DNA of 64,000 nucleotides from assembly GCA_020849855.1 (NCBI GenBank), contig JADZFO010000040.1, positions 142,705 to 206,704 on the forward strand, in the 5' to 3' direction. This stretch comes from a bacterium (GTDB lineage: Bacteria > 4484-113 > JAFGCY01). Each line of letters opens with the position of its first letter. Positions within the stretch are counted from its first letter, which is position 1. Below the pieces are notes generated by a model. That model saw only the letters and a program-made list of their open reading frames with translations. It was not told the origin of the DNA and did not search any database. Both the position numbers and the translations under genes were made by a program. This document shows, piece by piece, positions 23,703 to 32,391 of this stretch.

Positions 23703-24848
23703 CTAAGGCGCCAGCAGCGCCTTGAAATCATCACGATCGCGCAGGCTTGTCAGGTCTGTGTCACCCGGAAGGTAGCTGCGGTAGCTGTTGTCCTTGTCCA
23801 GGCTCAGGCTGAGCTGCAGCTCCGCCATGGCTTCATCCCCGCGGCCGCTGCGGGCCAGCGCGCAGGCCAGGTTGTAATGGTGCCCCGGCTCTTCGGGCTG
23901 CACCTGCGTCAGCTCGGTGAATACACGTATCGCTTCCTGCATGTTGCCGCTGTTCAGCTTGTTATAGCCTTCAGTAGTCAGCGCCCAGGGCCGGGCGATG
24001 TTAAGCAGGCGGGCCAGTTCCTCAAAGGGGTCGGGGGCGTCGTCCACCCGCAGGTCGTACTTCACATCGCTGTAGCCGCCATAGCCTGCCCCGGCCTGGC
24101 TGACCTTCAGCGCGCTGCTCTGCATGCCGCGGCTGTCGCCACCCTTCGCCTGACCGGCCAACAGCGCGCCCAGCAGCCGTCCGGCCAGGTCCTTGCCGCC
24201 GTTGTATGCGCTGCTCTGGGTCTGCGTCAGCTCGAGCGCCAAAACACTGGCCGGGTCATCCATGGCCAGCGCCATGGCATCCACTACCTCCGAGCCGGTG
24301 AGGATGTTGCCCTGACAGGCATAGACGATGCCGTCCTTGCTGATCCCGGTTCGGCCGCCGGCCCAGGCCATGCACTTGCTGCCGGTGAAGCTCTGGGCAA
24401 CATCGCCCGCGCTGGGGCTGATTAGATTCAATGCCAGCAGCGGATCGTCCTGGCTTTGCATCTCCTGAATCCGCGGGTTGGCCCGGACCACGCCGATCTG
24501 GCGCGAAGCTGCGTCCTTGTCTGCGCTGATGCAGAGCTTCAGTGCGTCCTCGGCGCTGAAACCATCGCCCATCAGCTCCAGGATCCGCGGCCCGAAGGTC
24601 GGGTTACCAAAAGCCTGGCTGGCCACCGCCCCCACCCCGGCCTGGCACCAGGGCACCACTACGCCCACGCCGAAGAAGCGGCTCTGCACTGCAACGCCCA
24701 CCTCGCCTGTGCGCGGGTCATAGGCGCAGACTGAGAAGGTGGCGATGTTCAGCTCCTCTTCGGGCTGCGCGCAGAGCGCCGGTCTGGCGGCAAGCGCAAG
24801 GCAAGAGAGCAGGACGCAGGTCGCAGTCCGCAGCAATGTGAGACACAT
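23703..24848 (-). CDS. Secreted DUF1028 (Ntn-hydrolase-like) protein with C-terminal TPR
   Basis: The 381-residue protein starts at ATG 24848, where GGAGG sits 5 nt upstream, and begins with a signal peptide ending near ALCAQ. The DUF1028 domain follows: NIATFSVCAYDPRTGEVGVAVQSRFFGVG and WCQAGVGAVASQAF, then GRTGISKDGIVYACQGNIL. These are the family's signature blocks and resemble an N-terminal-nucleophile hydrolase fold. The C-terminal ~90 residues hold two TPR-like units (AIRVFTELTQVQPEEPGHHYNLA...). The natural substrate of the family is not established. The gene stands alone, converging on the 5S unit. Confidence 0.87.
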   Translation of the reverse strand: MCLTLLRTATCVLLSCLALAARPALCAQPEEELNIATFSVCAYDPRTGEVGVAVQSRFFGVGVVVPWCQAGVGAVASQAFGNPTFGPRILELMGDGFSAEDALKLCISADKDAASRQIGVVRANPRIQEMQSQDDPLLALNLISPSAGDVAQSFTGSKCMAWAGGRTGISKDGIVYACQGNILTGSEVVDAMALAMDDPASVLALELTQTQSSAYNGGKDLAGRLLGALLAGQAKGGDSRGMQSSALKVSQAGAGYGGYSDVKYDLRVDDAPDPFEELARLLNIARPWALTTEGYNKLNSGNMQEAIRVFTELTQVQPEEPGHHYNLACALARSGRGDEAMAELQLSLSLDKDNSYRSYLPGDTDLTSLRDRDDFKALLAP

Positions 24849-24898
24849 GGCATCCTCCATCAGCCGCTCTGTGGCTGAGCGTAGAAGCATCTTACGAC

Positions 24899-24939
24899 AA
24901 AAAGGCCGCCTGGTCCCGGCAAGCAGGATCCAGGCGGCC
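24899..24939 (-). terminator. Terminator of the haloperoxidase gene
   Basis: On the minus strand a perfect 10-bp stem, GGCCGCCTGG...CCAGGCGGCC, is followed by TTTTT. It lies 25 bp after the stop at 24964. Confidence 0.8.
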
Positions 24940-24963
24940 CATCAGGCTCAGTTTGAACGCAGC

Positions 24964-26568
24964 TTAGTTCGCGGGAACCTTGGCGGTGCCGTTGAAGTAG
25001 CTCTCGAAGATCGGCCACGAGTAACTGGCGACCTTGCGGCCGAGGTCCAGCGCCACGATATTGTCGGACTGGGTGTGGAAGCCGCCCATGACGCGGGAGA
25101 TTCCGGCCATCTCCGCCGTAGCGGTGAAGGTCGGCAACTCGAGCAGGATCGCCTCATCCATGGGCTCGTGGGTGATGGAGCCCGGCACGCGCGGAGCGCA
25201 GAAGCCGAACCAGTCACTGCCCGAGAAGAGCTTCAGGATGGTGGAGGCACCGGCGCTGACGGTGCTGTGGCCGGAGGGATAGGACGGGAAGGGCGGGCAG
25301 ACGAAGTAGTCGGGGGAGTAGTTCTTCCACTCCTCAGCCGGCACCATGCCGACACCCTTGCCATAGCCCAGCCAGTCCGGCAGCATCTTGCCCTTGTAGT
25401 AGTACTTCACCAGGGCCTGCGGGCGCGGACTGTCATAAACATACTTGGCATCCCAGCAGGCGACGAAAGCATCGTGGCAGACAGCGCCGACGGCAAAGAA
25501 GAGCTTGACGTCCTGATCCAGGTTGTACTTGTCGCGGCGGGAAAGGTCCTGGGCGAAGCGCAGCCAGTGGCCGGACTGGCCCGTGGAACGCGGACCGTCA
25601 CGCATAAACTCAACAATGGCCTTCTGCATCGGGGTCAGGGTCGCCGTGTAGCGGATGACCTCATCCACCTCAGCCTTAAGCTGCGAGGTCTCGAGGCCAG
25701 GAGGGGGTCCCGGGCGGAACTGGTCACCACCATTCAGGGCCACGGTCTTCACGCGGCCCCACTGGGGGGTCAGGCCGCCAGGAGCGATCCGGGTGCCGTC
25801 CATCAGGGTGAACCACTTGGGCATCCAGTGGTTAGGGTCTTTGCACTCGTCCGCGGTGTTCTTGCAGACATAACCGGTCCAGTCGGAGTAGGGTTTGCCA
25901 TTGCTGCCCTGAACATCGCCGGCCTGGTTGGATCCATCATTGCGATAAGCGGCAACCACCGCTTCGGCGGCAACGTTGCCCACGCCGGCAGGCGTCGAGG
26001 TATCAGTCGACTCGTTGGCAGGGTCAAAACCCATCTCACGCAGCTCGGCGTGAATCAGCTCCTGCAGTTCGGGCTGCGGGAAGACATAAAGCATAGCGTG
26101 GTGCGCGGCGTAGGAGATCGCCTCCGCCTTGTTCGCCTCGGTGCGCTCGCTGGCCGGTCGACGCAGCTTGCCGCCAAGCTGGGTGCCGACGGCCTTTTCG
26201 TCGTAGGCCGCCCAGGCTTCATACATCGCCGTGGTGACGATCATCATCTGACGGGCAATAATCGTCGGGCGCGCCAGCTTGGTGACCTTTTCAACATCAG
26301 TGGCCGTGACTTCCTGCAGGTTGTTGATCCACTTGTATGCCGCGGTGGCGTCTTTGTAGTCAGGATAGATGGCCGAGCCATCGCGGGTCGCCGCCGCGTA
26401 GTGCATGCGCATGGGGTCCATTTCCATCTGGCCCTGAGGACTATTCTCAAAGCCGATGATATTGGACTGGGCGGCTGCTTCCTCTGCCCGGGCAGCCATA
26501 GAGCTGCCCACCGCCATTGCCAGCAGCAGCATGAAGAGGACCCACGGTCCCCTGTAGAACAACCTCAT
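24964..26568 (-). CDS. Vanadium-dependent haloperoxidase / PAP2-superfamily secreted enzyme
   Basis: The 534-residue protein has a signal peptide (about 1-28) and GGGGA upstream of its ATG. All three vanadate/phosphate-binding motifs of the family are present near the C-terminal half: KYVYDSPRP (K-x6-R-P), YPSGH, and SRVMGGFHTQSD (S-R-x5-H-x3-D, with the axial His). These motifs are shared by vanadium haloperoxidases and class A acid phosphatases. The ~530-residue length and long helical N-terminal part favour the vanadium chloroperoxidase branch. It would oxidise halides with hydrogen peroxide outside the cytoplasm, but phosphatase activity cannot be excluded. Two small palindromes lie upstream at 26675-26705 and 26729-26742. 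Confidence 0.87.
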   Translation of the reverse strand: MRLFYRGPWVLFMLLLAMAVGSSMAARAEEAAAQSNIIGFENSPQGQMEMDPMRMHYAAATRDGSAIYPDYKDATAAYKWINNLQEVTATDVEKVTKLARPTIIARQMMIVTTAMYEAWAAYDEKAVGTQLGGKLRRPASERTEANKAEAISYAAHHAMLYVFPQPELQELIHAELREMGFDPANESTDTSTPAGVGNVAAEAVVAAYRNDGSNQAGDVQGSNGKPYSDWTGYVCKNTADECKDPNHWMPKWFTLMDGTRIAPGGLTPQWGRVKTVALNGGDQFRPGPPPGLETSQLKAEVDEVIRYTATLTPMQKAIVEFMRDGPRSTGQSGHWLRFAQDLSRRDKYNLDQDVKLFFAVGAVCHDAFVACWDAKYVYDSPRPQALVKYYYKGKMLPDWLGYGKGVGMVPAEEWKNYSPDYFVCPPFPSYPSGHSTVSAGASTILKLFSGSDWFGFCAPRVPGSITHEPMDEAILLELPTFTATAEMAGISRVMGGFHTQSDNIVALDLGRKVASYSWPIFESYFNGTAKVPAN

Positions 26569-26674
26569 CGCATTCCCCTTGTACAGTCTGTTGATGTTGT
26601 AGAAGTTGATCCTGTCAGCCGTCGTCGCAGTTACTACTGGTACAGGACCCTATCGTCGAATAACACCCTGCAAG

Positions 26675-26742
26675 CTGAAAATCCAGTAAACCGAACGATT
26701 TTCAGGAAAGTCGCGGCAAGCTGATATCGTGAAATGTTTCAC
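26675..26742. promoter_or_regulatory. Two palindromes upstream of the haloperoxidase gene, possible operators
   Basis: CTGAAAAT (26675-26682) pairs with ATTTTCAG (26698-26705), and GTGAAA-tg-TTTCAC (26729-26742) is a perfect 14-bp dyad. Both lie in the 250-bp gap between the haloperoxidase start and the tRNA gene. An operator function is inference. Confidence 0.35.
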
Positions 26743-26819
26743 TATTGGAGAAGGGTGAAGCAGGACGCCTTGCCGTGGTTTCGCTGGCCTGGAAATCCTG
26801 GGGTTCAAAAGTAAGTAGA

Positions 26820-26905
26820 TGGTGCCGAAGGGGGGACTCGAACCCCCACGCCCTTGCGAGCACTAGGTCCTGAACCTAGCGTGTCTGCCATTCCACCACT
26901 TCGGC
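26820..26905 (-). tRNA. tRNA-Leu(CAG)
   Basis: The 86-nt sequence folds as a type II tRNA: acceptor GCCGAAG/CTTCGGC, anticodon stem CTAGG/CCTAG with loop TTCAGGA giving anticodon CAG (26870-26872), a long variable arm as in leucine tRNAs, the T-loop GGTTCGAGTCC, and an encoded CCA end. Confidence 0.97.
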
Positions 26906-26915
26906 GCGGGGAAAT

Positions 26916-26944
26916 ACTATAACCGTGTTAGCCGCCTTTTGCAA
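26916..26944 (-). promoter_or_regulatory. Promoter of tRNA-Leu
   Basis: On the minus strand, TTGCAA (26944-26939), 17-bp spacer and TATAGT (26921-26916), about 10 bp before the mature tRNA 5' end. Confidence 0.7.
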
Positions 26945-27029
26945 GCTGATTTTGCACAGAGCCCGCTGCGGATCAGATTAAGTCTCGGCCAAAGCAAGCC
27001 GGGCGCCTTGCGCTGCCACCGGCAGGGCC

Positions 27030-27035
27030 TAGAAT
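27030..27035 (+). promoter_or_regulatory. -10 box TAGAAT exactly 6 nt before fliQ
   Basis: TAGAAT, 6 nt, ATG at 27042; again no ribosome-binding site in the gap. Confidence 0.55.
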
Positions 27036-27041
27036 GATCGC

Positions 27042-27308
27042 ATGGAATCGGCCTTTCTGGATGAAGCCAGCCGCGCGGTCACAACCACGCTGCTGCTGGC
27101 CACGCCCGTACTGATCGTATCGCTGGTGCTGGGCGTGCTGGTGGGCATTCTGCAGGCAGTCACAAGTGTGCAGGAACAGACCCTGAGCTTCGTTCCCAAG
27201 ATCTTTGCCGTGGCTGCGGTGTTGATTCTGCTGGCCGGCTGGATGCAGCGGACGATGGACACCTTTGCAGTAAACATCTTCGGCAACCTGTCCAGCTTCA
27301 TAAAGTAA
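27042..27308 (+). CDS. fliQ: Flagellar export apparatus protein FliQ
   Basis: The 88-residue protein has two membrane helices and the family motif PVLIVSLVLGVLVGILQAVTSVQEQTLSFVPK, nearly canonical for FliQ/SctS, then a second helix and a W-M-x-x-x-x-x-x-F tail. FliQ is a core subunit of the flagellar type III export gate with FliP and FliR. The length is typical. No other flagellar gene is in the window, and the gene has its own promoter, so it is an isolated flagellar locus. Confidence 0.93.
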   Translation: MESAFLDEASRAVTTTLLLATPVLIVSLVLGVLVGILQAVTSVQEQTLSFVPKIFAVAAVLILLAGWMQRTMDTFAVNIFGNLSSFIK

Positions 27309-27328
27309 GCGACCGGGCTGCTTTGCAC

Positions 27329-27658
27329 CTATAGATAAGGCGTGTTGACCACAGGGTCCTGCATCATGTCGCTGGGCGGCTCAGCCACTGCGCAGTTGTT
27401 CATCACGGACTGCACCCCAGGCACAGCCTCCGCAATCTCGCTGATCGCGGCCTTATCCTCGTCCTTGAGAATCTCGCCGGTGATGAGCACGACGCCGTTT
27501 TCCTGCAGACTGACCTCAAAGCTGTACTGGCTGGTGCGCGGGTCATCCTTCAGGGCCTTGAGGACCGCGCCTTCCAGCTTGCTCTTGGCCATCAGGTCGC
27601 AGCCACTGGCGCAGGCCAGGACGAGGCAGAACAACAGGATGCTCAGGGCGATACGCAT
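27329..27658 (-). CDS. BON-domain lipoprotein
   Basis: The 109-residue protein has a lipoprotein signal ending in ASGC (Cys20) and then a BON fold: LEGAVLKALKDDPRTSQYSFEVSLQENGVVLITGEI, DEDKAAISEIAEAVPGVQSVMN. BON domains bind phospholipid membranes, as in OsmY and DolP. It starts 7 bp after the comF stop and is the last gene of the long minus-strand array. Confidence 0.85.
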   Translation of the reverse strand: MRIALSILLFCLVLACASGCDLMAKSKLEGAVLKALKDDPRTSQYSFEVSLQENGVVLITGEILKDEDKAAISEIAEAVPGVQSVMNNCAVAEPPSDMMQDPVVNTPYL

Positions 27659-27665
27659 GGGCTGA

Positions 27666-28451
27666 TTATAGACCTACCGGCGGCGGAACATCGTCATCCG
27701 GCTCATAGCGGCCGGCGGTGGAGAATGCTGTGATTGCGTAGGAGGCGCTGCAGCCCGCGCGCCGCAAGGCCCTGGCGCAGGCGAGCAAAGTCGAGCCAGT
27801 AGTCATCAGGTCGTCCACCAGCAGCACGGCCCTGCCCTTAACTTCCTCAGCCATCGCGCCAGGAACGGCGAAAGCACCGCGCACGTTTTCGCGGCGCTGG
27901 TTCAGGCTCTTGCCGACCTGTGTGTCAGTATCGCGCGTGCGCTCAAGCAGTTCCGGCCTGCAGGGCAATCCCAGATCGACTGCGATCCGCTGGGCCAGGA
28001 ACTCGGCCTGGTTAAAGCGGCGGCGGCGCAGGCGGGAGGCAAACATGGGAACGGGCACAACTGCGCTGAGCTGTATTCCGGGCTGCTGGAAGAGCTGATC
28101 CGCCCCGGCTGCCAGCCAGGGCTTCATCTGCTCGGCCAGCACCTGACCGGCGGCCTGGCGACGCTGATACTTGAACTCCGCCAGCAGCCGCCGGCCGGCC
28201 GGGTTATAGACCAGACGGCTGCGGGCCTTTTCTATGCCCAGTGTTCGGCCGTGGCATTCCCCGCAGTCAGGGCTGGCAAAGCTGGTCTGACGCAAACGTC
28301 CGCAGCGGCTGCAGGCTGAGTTGATCAGGCGCAGCTGGGGCGCGCAGTCCTGGCAGAGGCTCAGTTCGCCCAGGCTCTGGCAGAGCACGCAGCGGGTGGG
28401 GATCAGCAGTCGCGCCAGCCACGAAGCAACTGAGCCCAGCGCTCCGTCCAT
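27666..28451 (-). CDS. comF: ComF-family phosphoribosyltransferase-like protein
   Basis: The 261-residue protein starts at ATG 28451, one base after the rfaE2 stop; the frame is open further upstream but that part overlaps rfaE2. Residues ~20-70 hold four CxxC-type pairs (CVLC, CQDC, CSRC, CGEC) of a zinc ribbon. The PRTase domain follows with AVVPVPMFASRLRRRRFNQAEFLA and the PRPP loop AVLLVDDLMTTGSTL. ComF proteins act in DNA uptake or single-strand DNA processing. No other competence gene is near. Confidence 0.9.
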   Translation of the reverse strand: MDGALGSVASWLARLLIPTRCVLCQSLGELSLCQDCAPQLRLINSACSRCGRLRQTSFASPDCGECHGRTLGIEKARSRLVYNPAGRRLLAEFKYQRRQAAGQVLAEQMKPWLAAGADQLFQQPGIQLSAVVPVPMFASRLRRRRFNQAEFLAQRIAVDLGLPCRPELLERTRDTDTQVGKSLNQRRENVRGAFAVPGAMAEEVKGRAVLLVDDLMTTGSTLLACARALRRAGCSASYAITAFSTAGRYEPDDDVPPPVGL

Positions 28452-28452
28452 C

Positions 28453-28932
28453 TCAGCTGCCGTCGCCGGCGCTGCGGATGCGCGCCAGCAGGCTGGTGGT
28501 GGAGAAGCCCTGCAGGAAGGGTACCAGCACCACCCTGCCCCCGCGGGCTTCGACCACCTCGCGGCCGACAACTTCCTTCCCCGCGTAGTCCTCCCCCTTA
28601 ACGAGTACATCCGGCTGGATCAGGCGGATCAGCTCAAGCGGTGTGTCCTCGTCAAAGAGCGCAACCGCATCCACGCAGCGCAGGGCTGCCAGCATCCGGC
28701 TGCGGTAGTCCTCGCTAAGGATGGGCCTGTCAGCGCCCTTGCCCTGGCGCCGGACAGAGCTGTCGCTGTTGAGGCCGACGATCAATACGTCACCCTCTGC
28801 GCGGGCAGACTCAAGCTGGTGCAGGTGGCCTGGGTGCAGCAGGTCAAAGACGCCGTTGGTGAAAACCAGGCGGCGGCCCTCGCTGCGCCACTGGGCAAGC
28901 TTCTGCTCCAGTTCAGCCTCAAGTCTGGCCAT
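28453..28932 (-). CDS. rfaE2: D-glycero-beta-D-manno-heptose 1-phosphate adenylyltransferase
   Basis: The 159-residue protein starts at ATG 28932 and overlaps the rfaE1 stop by 14 bp. It is a cytidylyltransferase-fold enzyme: VFTNGVFDLLHPGHLHQLESAR is the nucleotide-binding HxGH signature, followed by VGLNSDSSVRRQKG-like sequence and the DVLVKGEDYAGKEVVG block typical of HldE C-terminal domains. It makes ADP-heptose from heptose 1-phosphate and ATP. In E. coli it is fused to the kinase; here the two are separate coupled genes. Confidence 0.95.
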   Translation of the reverse strand: MARLEAELEQKLAQWRSEGRRLVFTNGVFDLLHPGHLHQLESARAEGDVLIVGLNSDSSVRRQGKGADRPILSEDYRSRMLAALRCVDAVALFDEDTPLELIRLIQPDVLVKGEDYAGKEVVGREVVEARGGRVVLVPFLQGFSTTSLLARIRSAGDGS

Positions 28933-29935
28933 CAGCGGCGGCCTCCTCGCTGTCCAGCAGCAGGATCTCATGGCGCAGCTCATCTGCGCTGATGGCGGCC
29001 ACGCCCAGCTTGCCGACGGCAAGGCTGCCGACCAGGTTGCCCAGCTCCGCCGCTTCCATCAGCGAGGACCCGCTGCCCAGTGCCAGGGCTATCGCGGCGA
29101 CCGTGCTGTCGCCGGCGCCAGCCACGTCGAAGACTTCCCGCGGATGGCCGGGGACATGCCCGAAGGCATCGCGGGAGAGCACATACAGCCCGCGGGCCCC
29201 GGCAGTTACCAGCACCTCCTGCGCACCCGTCCTGTCGCGGACCAACTCGCATACTTCGCGCATGGCTTTGCTGTCGGCGGAGTCCACGGACGGCATAGCG
29301 GCAATGCGCAGAGCCTCGCCCAGATTCGGCTTCATTACCCTCGCGCCGGCGAAGGCAGCGGCATTCTCCGGCTTGGGATCGACGATCACATCCACACCTG
29401 CCGCAGCGCAGGCCTTGACCAGCTTCGCGGCAAAGTCGGGGCTCAGCACGCCCTTTGCGTAGTCGCTGACAACCAGTACCTGCAGGCCCGGCAGGCTTTC
29501 CTGAAGCTTGCCCAGCAGATCTGCCCTGTACTGCTCCGACAGAACCGCTGTGTCTTCCTCATCGATGCGCAGCATGTGCTGGCTGCGGGCGACGATGCGC
29601 GTCTTCACGGTGCTGGGGTAAGCCGACGGACTGACGACGCCGCTGAGGTCCACGCCCGACAGCAGCCCGCGCACCTCGCGGCCGGCTTCGTCATCGCCCA
29701 GCGCGCCAAAGAGTGAGCACTGCCCGCCGAGGCTGAGCACGTTGCAGGCAACGTTGGCCGCGCCGCCGGGCTGCGTTGTGCGGCGCTGGACGCGTACGAC
29801 CGGAACCGGCGCCTCAGGGCTGATGCGCTGGACATCGCCGTAAATGAAGCGGTCGACCATCAGGTCGCCAAGTACGCCCACCCGGATCTGGCCAAAGCCC
29901 CGGATGCGGGTAAGCAGCTGCGCGGTGGAGCTCAC
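28919..29935 (-). CDS. rfaE1: D-glycero-beta-D-manno-heptose-7-phosphate kinase
   Basis: The 338-residue PfkB-family kinase starts at GTG 29935, 6 nt after TACAAT and without a Shine-Dalgarno. Hallmarks: GDLMVDRFIYGDVQRISPEAPVP at the N-terminus, GGAANVACNVLSLGG, DPKPEN in the middle, and the PfkB signature DVAGAGDSTVAAIALAL near the C-terminus with its catalytic Asp. It phosphorylates heptose 7-phosphate at C1. With rfaE2 and the GT9 enzyme at 8.2-9.2 kb it indicates heptose-containing LPS or S-layer glycan. Confidence 0.95.
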   Translation of the reverse strand: MSSTAQLLTRIRGFGQIRVGVLGDLMVDRFIYGDVQRISPEAPVPVVRVQRRTTQPGGAANVACNVLSLGGQCSLFGALGDDEAGREVRGLLSGVDLSGVVSPSAYPSTVKTRIVARSQHMLRIDEEDTAVLSEQYRADLLGKLQESLPGLQVLVVSDYAKGVLSPDFAAKLVKACAAAGVDVIVDPKPENAAAFAGARVMKPNLGEALRIAAMPSVDSADSKAMREVCELVRDRTGAQEVLVTAGARGLYVLSRDAFGHVPGHPREVFDVAGAGDSTVAAIALALGSGSSLMEAAELGNLVGSLAVGKLGVAAISADELRHEILLLDSEEAAADGQT

Positions 29936-29941
29936 GGGCCG

Positions 29942-29947
29942 ATTGTA
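29942..29947 (-). promoter_or_regulatory. -10 box TACAAT exactly 6 nt before rfaE1
   Basis: On the minus strand TACAAT lies between the stop of the LptA-like gene (29953) and the GTG at 29935. The heptose genes therefore have a private promoter inside the array. Confidence 0.6.
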
Positions 29948-29952
29948 GCAGT

Positions 29953-32391
29953 TCAGGATTCGCGGTCAGCCACGTTGGTGTCGCCATTGCGCAGTCTCTC
30001 AGCCTTGCGCTCGGCCTCTTCCTCGGCGCGGCTGCGGGCCGTGGGACGCGCGGCGGCGGCTTTCTTGTCGGGCTTGGCCGCGGCCGCTGCTGCAGCCTCC
30101 TCCTCTTCGCCGTTCAAAGCCGCAATGGCGTCGTCCTTGTCCAGCAGGCCGGAGCGGCTGGCCAGCTGTGCGATATCGTCCACCTGCGCGGCGTCCCTGC
30201 GCGCGGCTTCGCGCTGCTGTGCTGCCCTGCGCGCTTCTTCTTCTTCCAGCAGGCGGCGCTTCTCCTGCGCGGCGCTGGTCGTGCGGTTTGACCCGCTGAA
30301 GGTCACCCCGCCAGTGTTCTGGAAGAGGCCCTGGGCCGGGCCAGTCTGGCGGCCGGCGCCGCCAAGGTCTGCGCCGGCGTTGACATCCTCAGCCTGAGGT
30401 GTGAGGTCTGGGATGTCGTCGCTCTTAACCTTGCCGTTCACCAGGCCCACAAAGGTGAAGACATCGTTCTCCGTGTCCATATAGATCTGGGCAGCGTAAA
30501 TGTAGCCCTCGGCGTCCGGCTTGATCACCACATTCTGGCGCATCAGGAAGAATTTGGCCGTTTCGTCCTGGATCACTTCGCCGGCTTCGACACTCTGCTG
30601 CTCCGAGACGATCTTTACTCCGTCTCGCAGTTCCATGCGCTTGCGGTCGAAGTTGTAGGTGATGCTGCCGGCTTCGGCGGTCAGGGGCTTTAGCAGGGCG
30701 GTCTTAAGGTCTTCTGATACCTGGCCTTCCTTGATCAGCCCGCCCTGGATCAGCCAGTCGCCGTCCTGCTGGCTGAAGACCGCGCGCTGGTTGCTGTCGC
30801 CCTCGACATAGAAGTCCTTGGTCTTGTCGTTGACCTCGATGTAGGTGCCCTTGATGTTGCGCTTGGCCTGGAGAAACTCAACAGTCTTGCCGGGCTGGGC
30901 GTAGAACTGTGCCAGGCCTGATTCCTCGCTGTAAAGCACCAGGTCGGCGTTGATCTTGGTCGGCGCATCCGTCAGCGCACGGGCCTTCTTCTCGTCCTCG
31001 CCCTCAACAAGCTTGTTGACGAAGATCCACTCATAGTTAGTAACTTCCAGGACGACGGTGCCGCTCATGGCATAGACCTTCGTCTTGTCGTTGTAGTCCA
31101 GGCGATCAAGAGTGCCGTTAAAGCTCGGGTGCACCAGGCGCACACTGTCTATCGCGCTCAGCTCCTTGCTTTCCCAGTTGTAGAAGAGGGTCTTGCAGAA
31201 GAGCTCGAACTGCTGCCCGGCGAAGTAGTTGCGCACACGGTTCTTCTTGTCCTGGCTGAAGTCGGGCTGGCTCGATCCGGCCTTGGCGTTCTTCTGGAAC
31301 TGCACAAATCCCGAAGCCTGGAAGCGCTTCTCCTTGAAGTTGATCAGCAGGTCGTCCGTGCTCAGGGTGTACTGCGGGTCATCGATCGAGACATTGCCAT
31401 ACAGGTGCGCAACTTCATTGTGCTCGTCAATGTCGGCGGTATCGGCTGAGATCACCACCTTGTTGTAGTAGATCTGCAGGCCGCCCTCGATATGGAACTG
31501 CTTGGTTTCCGTGGAGCCGCTGATCTTGCCTGTGGGTATGACCACGCGGGCGAAGTTCTGGGCTACACCTCTTGAGGGGTCCTGGGCATCCTTGGCGATC
31601 TCTTCCTCTGAGCTGCCTTCCGGCAGCATTGAATCGCCCAGCAGGGACTCAAATGGCTCCACTGGGCTTGCCGGGCCGGGGGGCTGGGCCACCACCTGCC
31701 CCGGCGCTTCGCCGATGCTGCCGGGCTGGTCCTGGGCGAAGCCGGGAAGCAGCTTCTGCAGGTCCTCTTCAGAGAAGCCGCCGCGTCCACCGTCTGCCGG
31801 AGGCGCACCACCGCCTGGCTTATCGGGCACGAAGCCCGGCTGTCCCGACAGGGGCCGCTCGCCGCCTGCGGCCGCATCTGTTCCTTCCTGGCCGGGTCCT
31901 GGCGGCAGTTTGGGGCCCGGGGCAGCATCCTCGCCGGCTGCGGCTTCTTCTTTATCCTTATCCTTACGGCCGAGCAGCTCGTTGATCTTCTCCAGCGCGC
32001 CGGGTGCGATCCTCTCAAGCAGCGAAGGTTCGGCCTTGGCCTCTGCGGTATTGATTGCCCCATCCTTGGATGCATCGGCCTGCGCCAGCAGCACGCGGCC
32101 CTTGGAGTCCTTTCTCAGGCGGCTCTTTGCATCAGTTCGCGGCGCTTTGCTTTCGGTTTCTACTTCTGGGTCAGCCTCTGCTTCAGTTTCAGAGCTGGCA
32201 TCTTCGCCTTCGGCATCAACAGCGTCATCCGGCGAAACTGCGACTTCCGTGCTTTCGCCGCCGTCAGTCTCAGCATCCGCCTGGGCACAGGGATGCCCTG
32301 GCACAAGCAGGCTTAGGCACAGGAGCACTGCGGTGAGAAGAGCCGCGAGCAGGCGCGCAGGTGCAGGGTGCTGCTGGCGAAGAGTGCTCAT
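29953..32391 (-). CDS. Very large secreted LptA/OstA-like protein
   Basis: The 812-residue protein has a signal peptide (~1-38). An acidic, Glu/Asp/Pro/Gly-rich low-complexity region runs to about residue 290. Then about 350 residues of OstA-type beta repeats follow (FHIEGGLQIYYNKVVISADTADID...VAHLYGNVSI, LNKLV.., AEAGSITYNFDRKRMELRDGVKIVSE). These resemble the stacked beta-jellyroll of LptA/LptD that carries LPS across the periplasm. An Ala/Arg/Glu-rich coil forms the C-terminus. LptA is normally ~185 residues. The gene overlaps the LptC-like gene by 4 bp. Assignment to LPS transport rests on the repeat pattern and operon context. Confidence 0.72.
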   Translation of the reverse strand: MSTLRQQHPAPARLLAALLTAVLLCLSLLVPGHPCAQADAETDGGESTEVAVSPDDAVDAEGEDASSETEAEADPEVETESKAPRTDAKSRLRKDSKGRVLLAQADASKDGAINTAEAKAEPSLLERIAPGALEKINELLGRKDKDKEEAAAGEDAAPGPKLPPGPGQEGTDAAAGGERPLSGQPGFVPDKPGGGAPPADGGRGGFSEEDLQKLLPGFAQDQPGSIGEAPGQVVAQPPGPASPVEPFESLLGDSMLPEGSSEEEIAKDAQDPSRGVAQNFARVVIPTGKISGSTETKQFHIEGGLQIYYNKVVISADTADIDEHNEVAHLYGNVSIDDPQYTLSTDDLLINFKEKRFQASGFVQFQKNAKAGSSQPDFSQDKKNRVRNYFAGQQFELFCKTLFYNWESKELSAIDSVRLVHPSFNGTLDRLDYNDKTKVYAMSGTVVLEVTNYEWIFVNKLVEGEDEKKARALTDAPTKINADLVLYSEESGLAQFYAQPGKTVEFLQAKRNIKGTYIEVNDKTKDFYVEGDSNQRAVFSQQDGDWLIQGGLIKEGQVSEDLKTALLKPLTAEAGSITYNFDRKRMELRDGVKIVSEQQSVEAGEVIQDETAKFFLMRQNVVIKPDAEGYIYAAQIYMDTENDVFTFVGLVNGKVKSDDIPDLTPQAEDVNAGADLGGAGRQTGPAQGLFQNTGGVTFSGSNRTTSAAQEKRRLLEEEEARRAAQQREAARRDAAQVDDIAQLASRSGLLDKDDAIAALNGEEEEAAAAAAAKPDKKAAAARPTARSRAEEEAERKAERLRNGDTNVADRES

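Noticed and set aside
24739-26724. A 661-codon plus-strand frame across the haloperoxidase gene
   Set aside because: Same reason: antisense shadow of a gene with three intact active-site motifs.
27042-27308. Type III secretion cluster marker
   Set aside because: A single FliQ/SctS gene with no export-gate neighbours does not support a secretion locus here.
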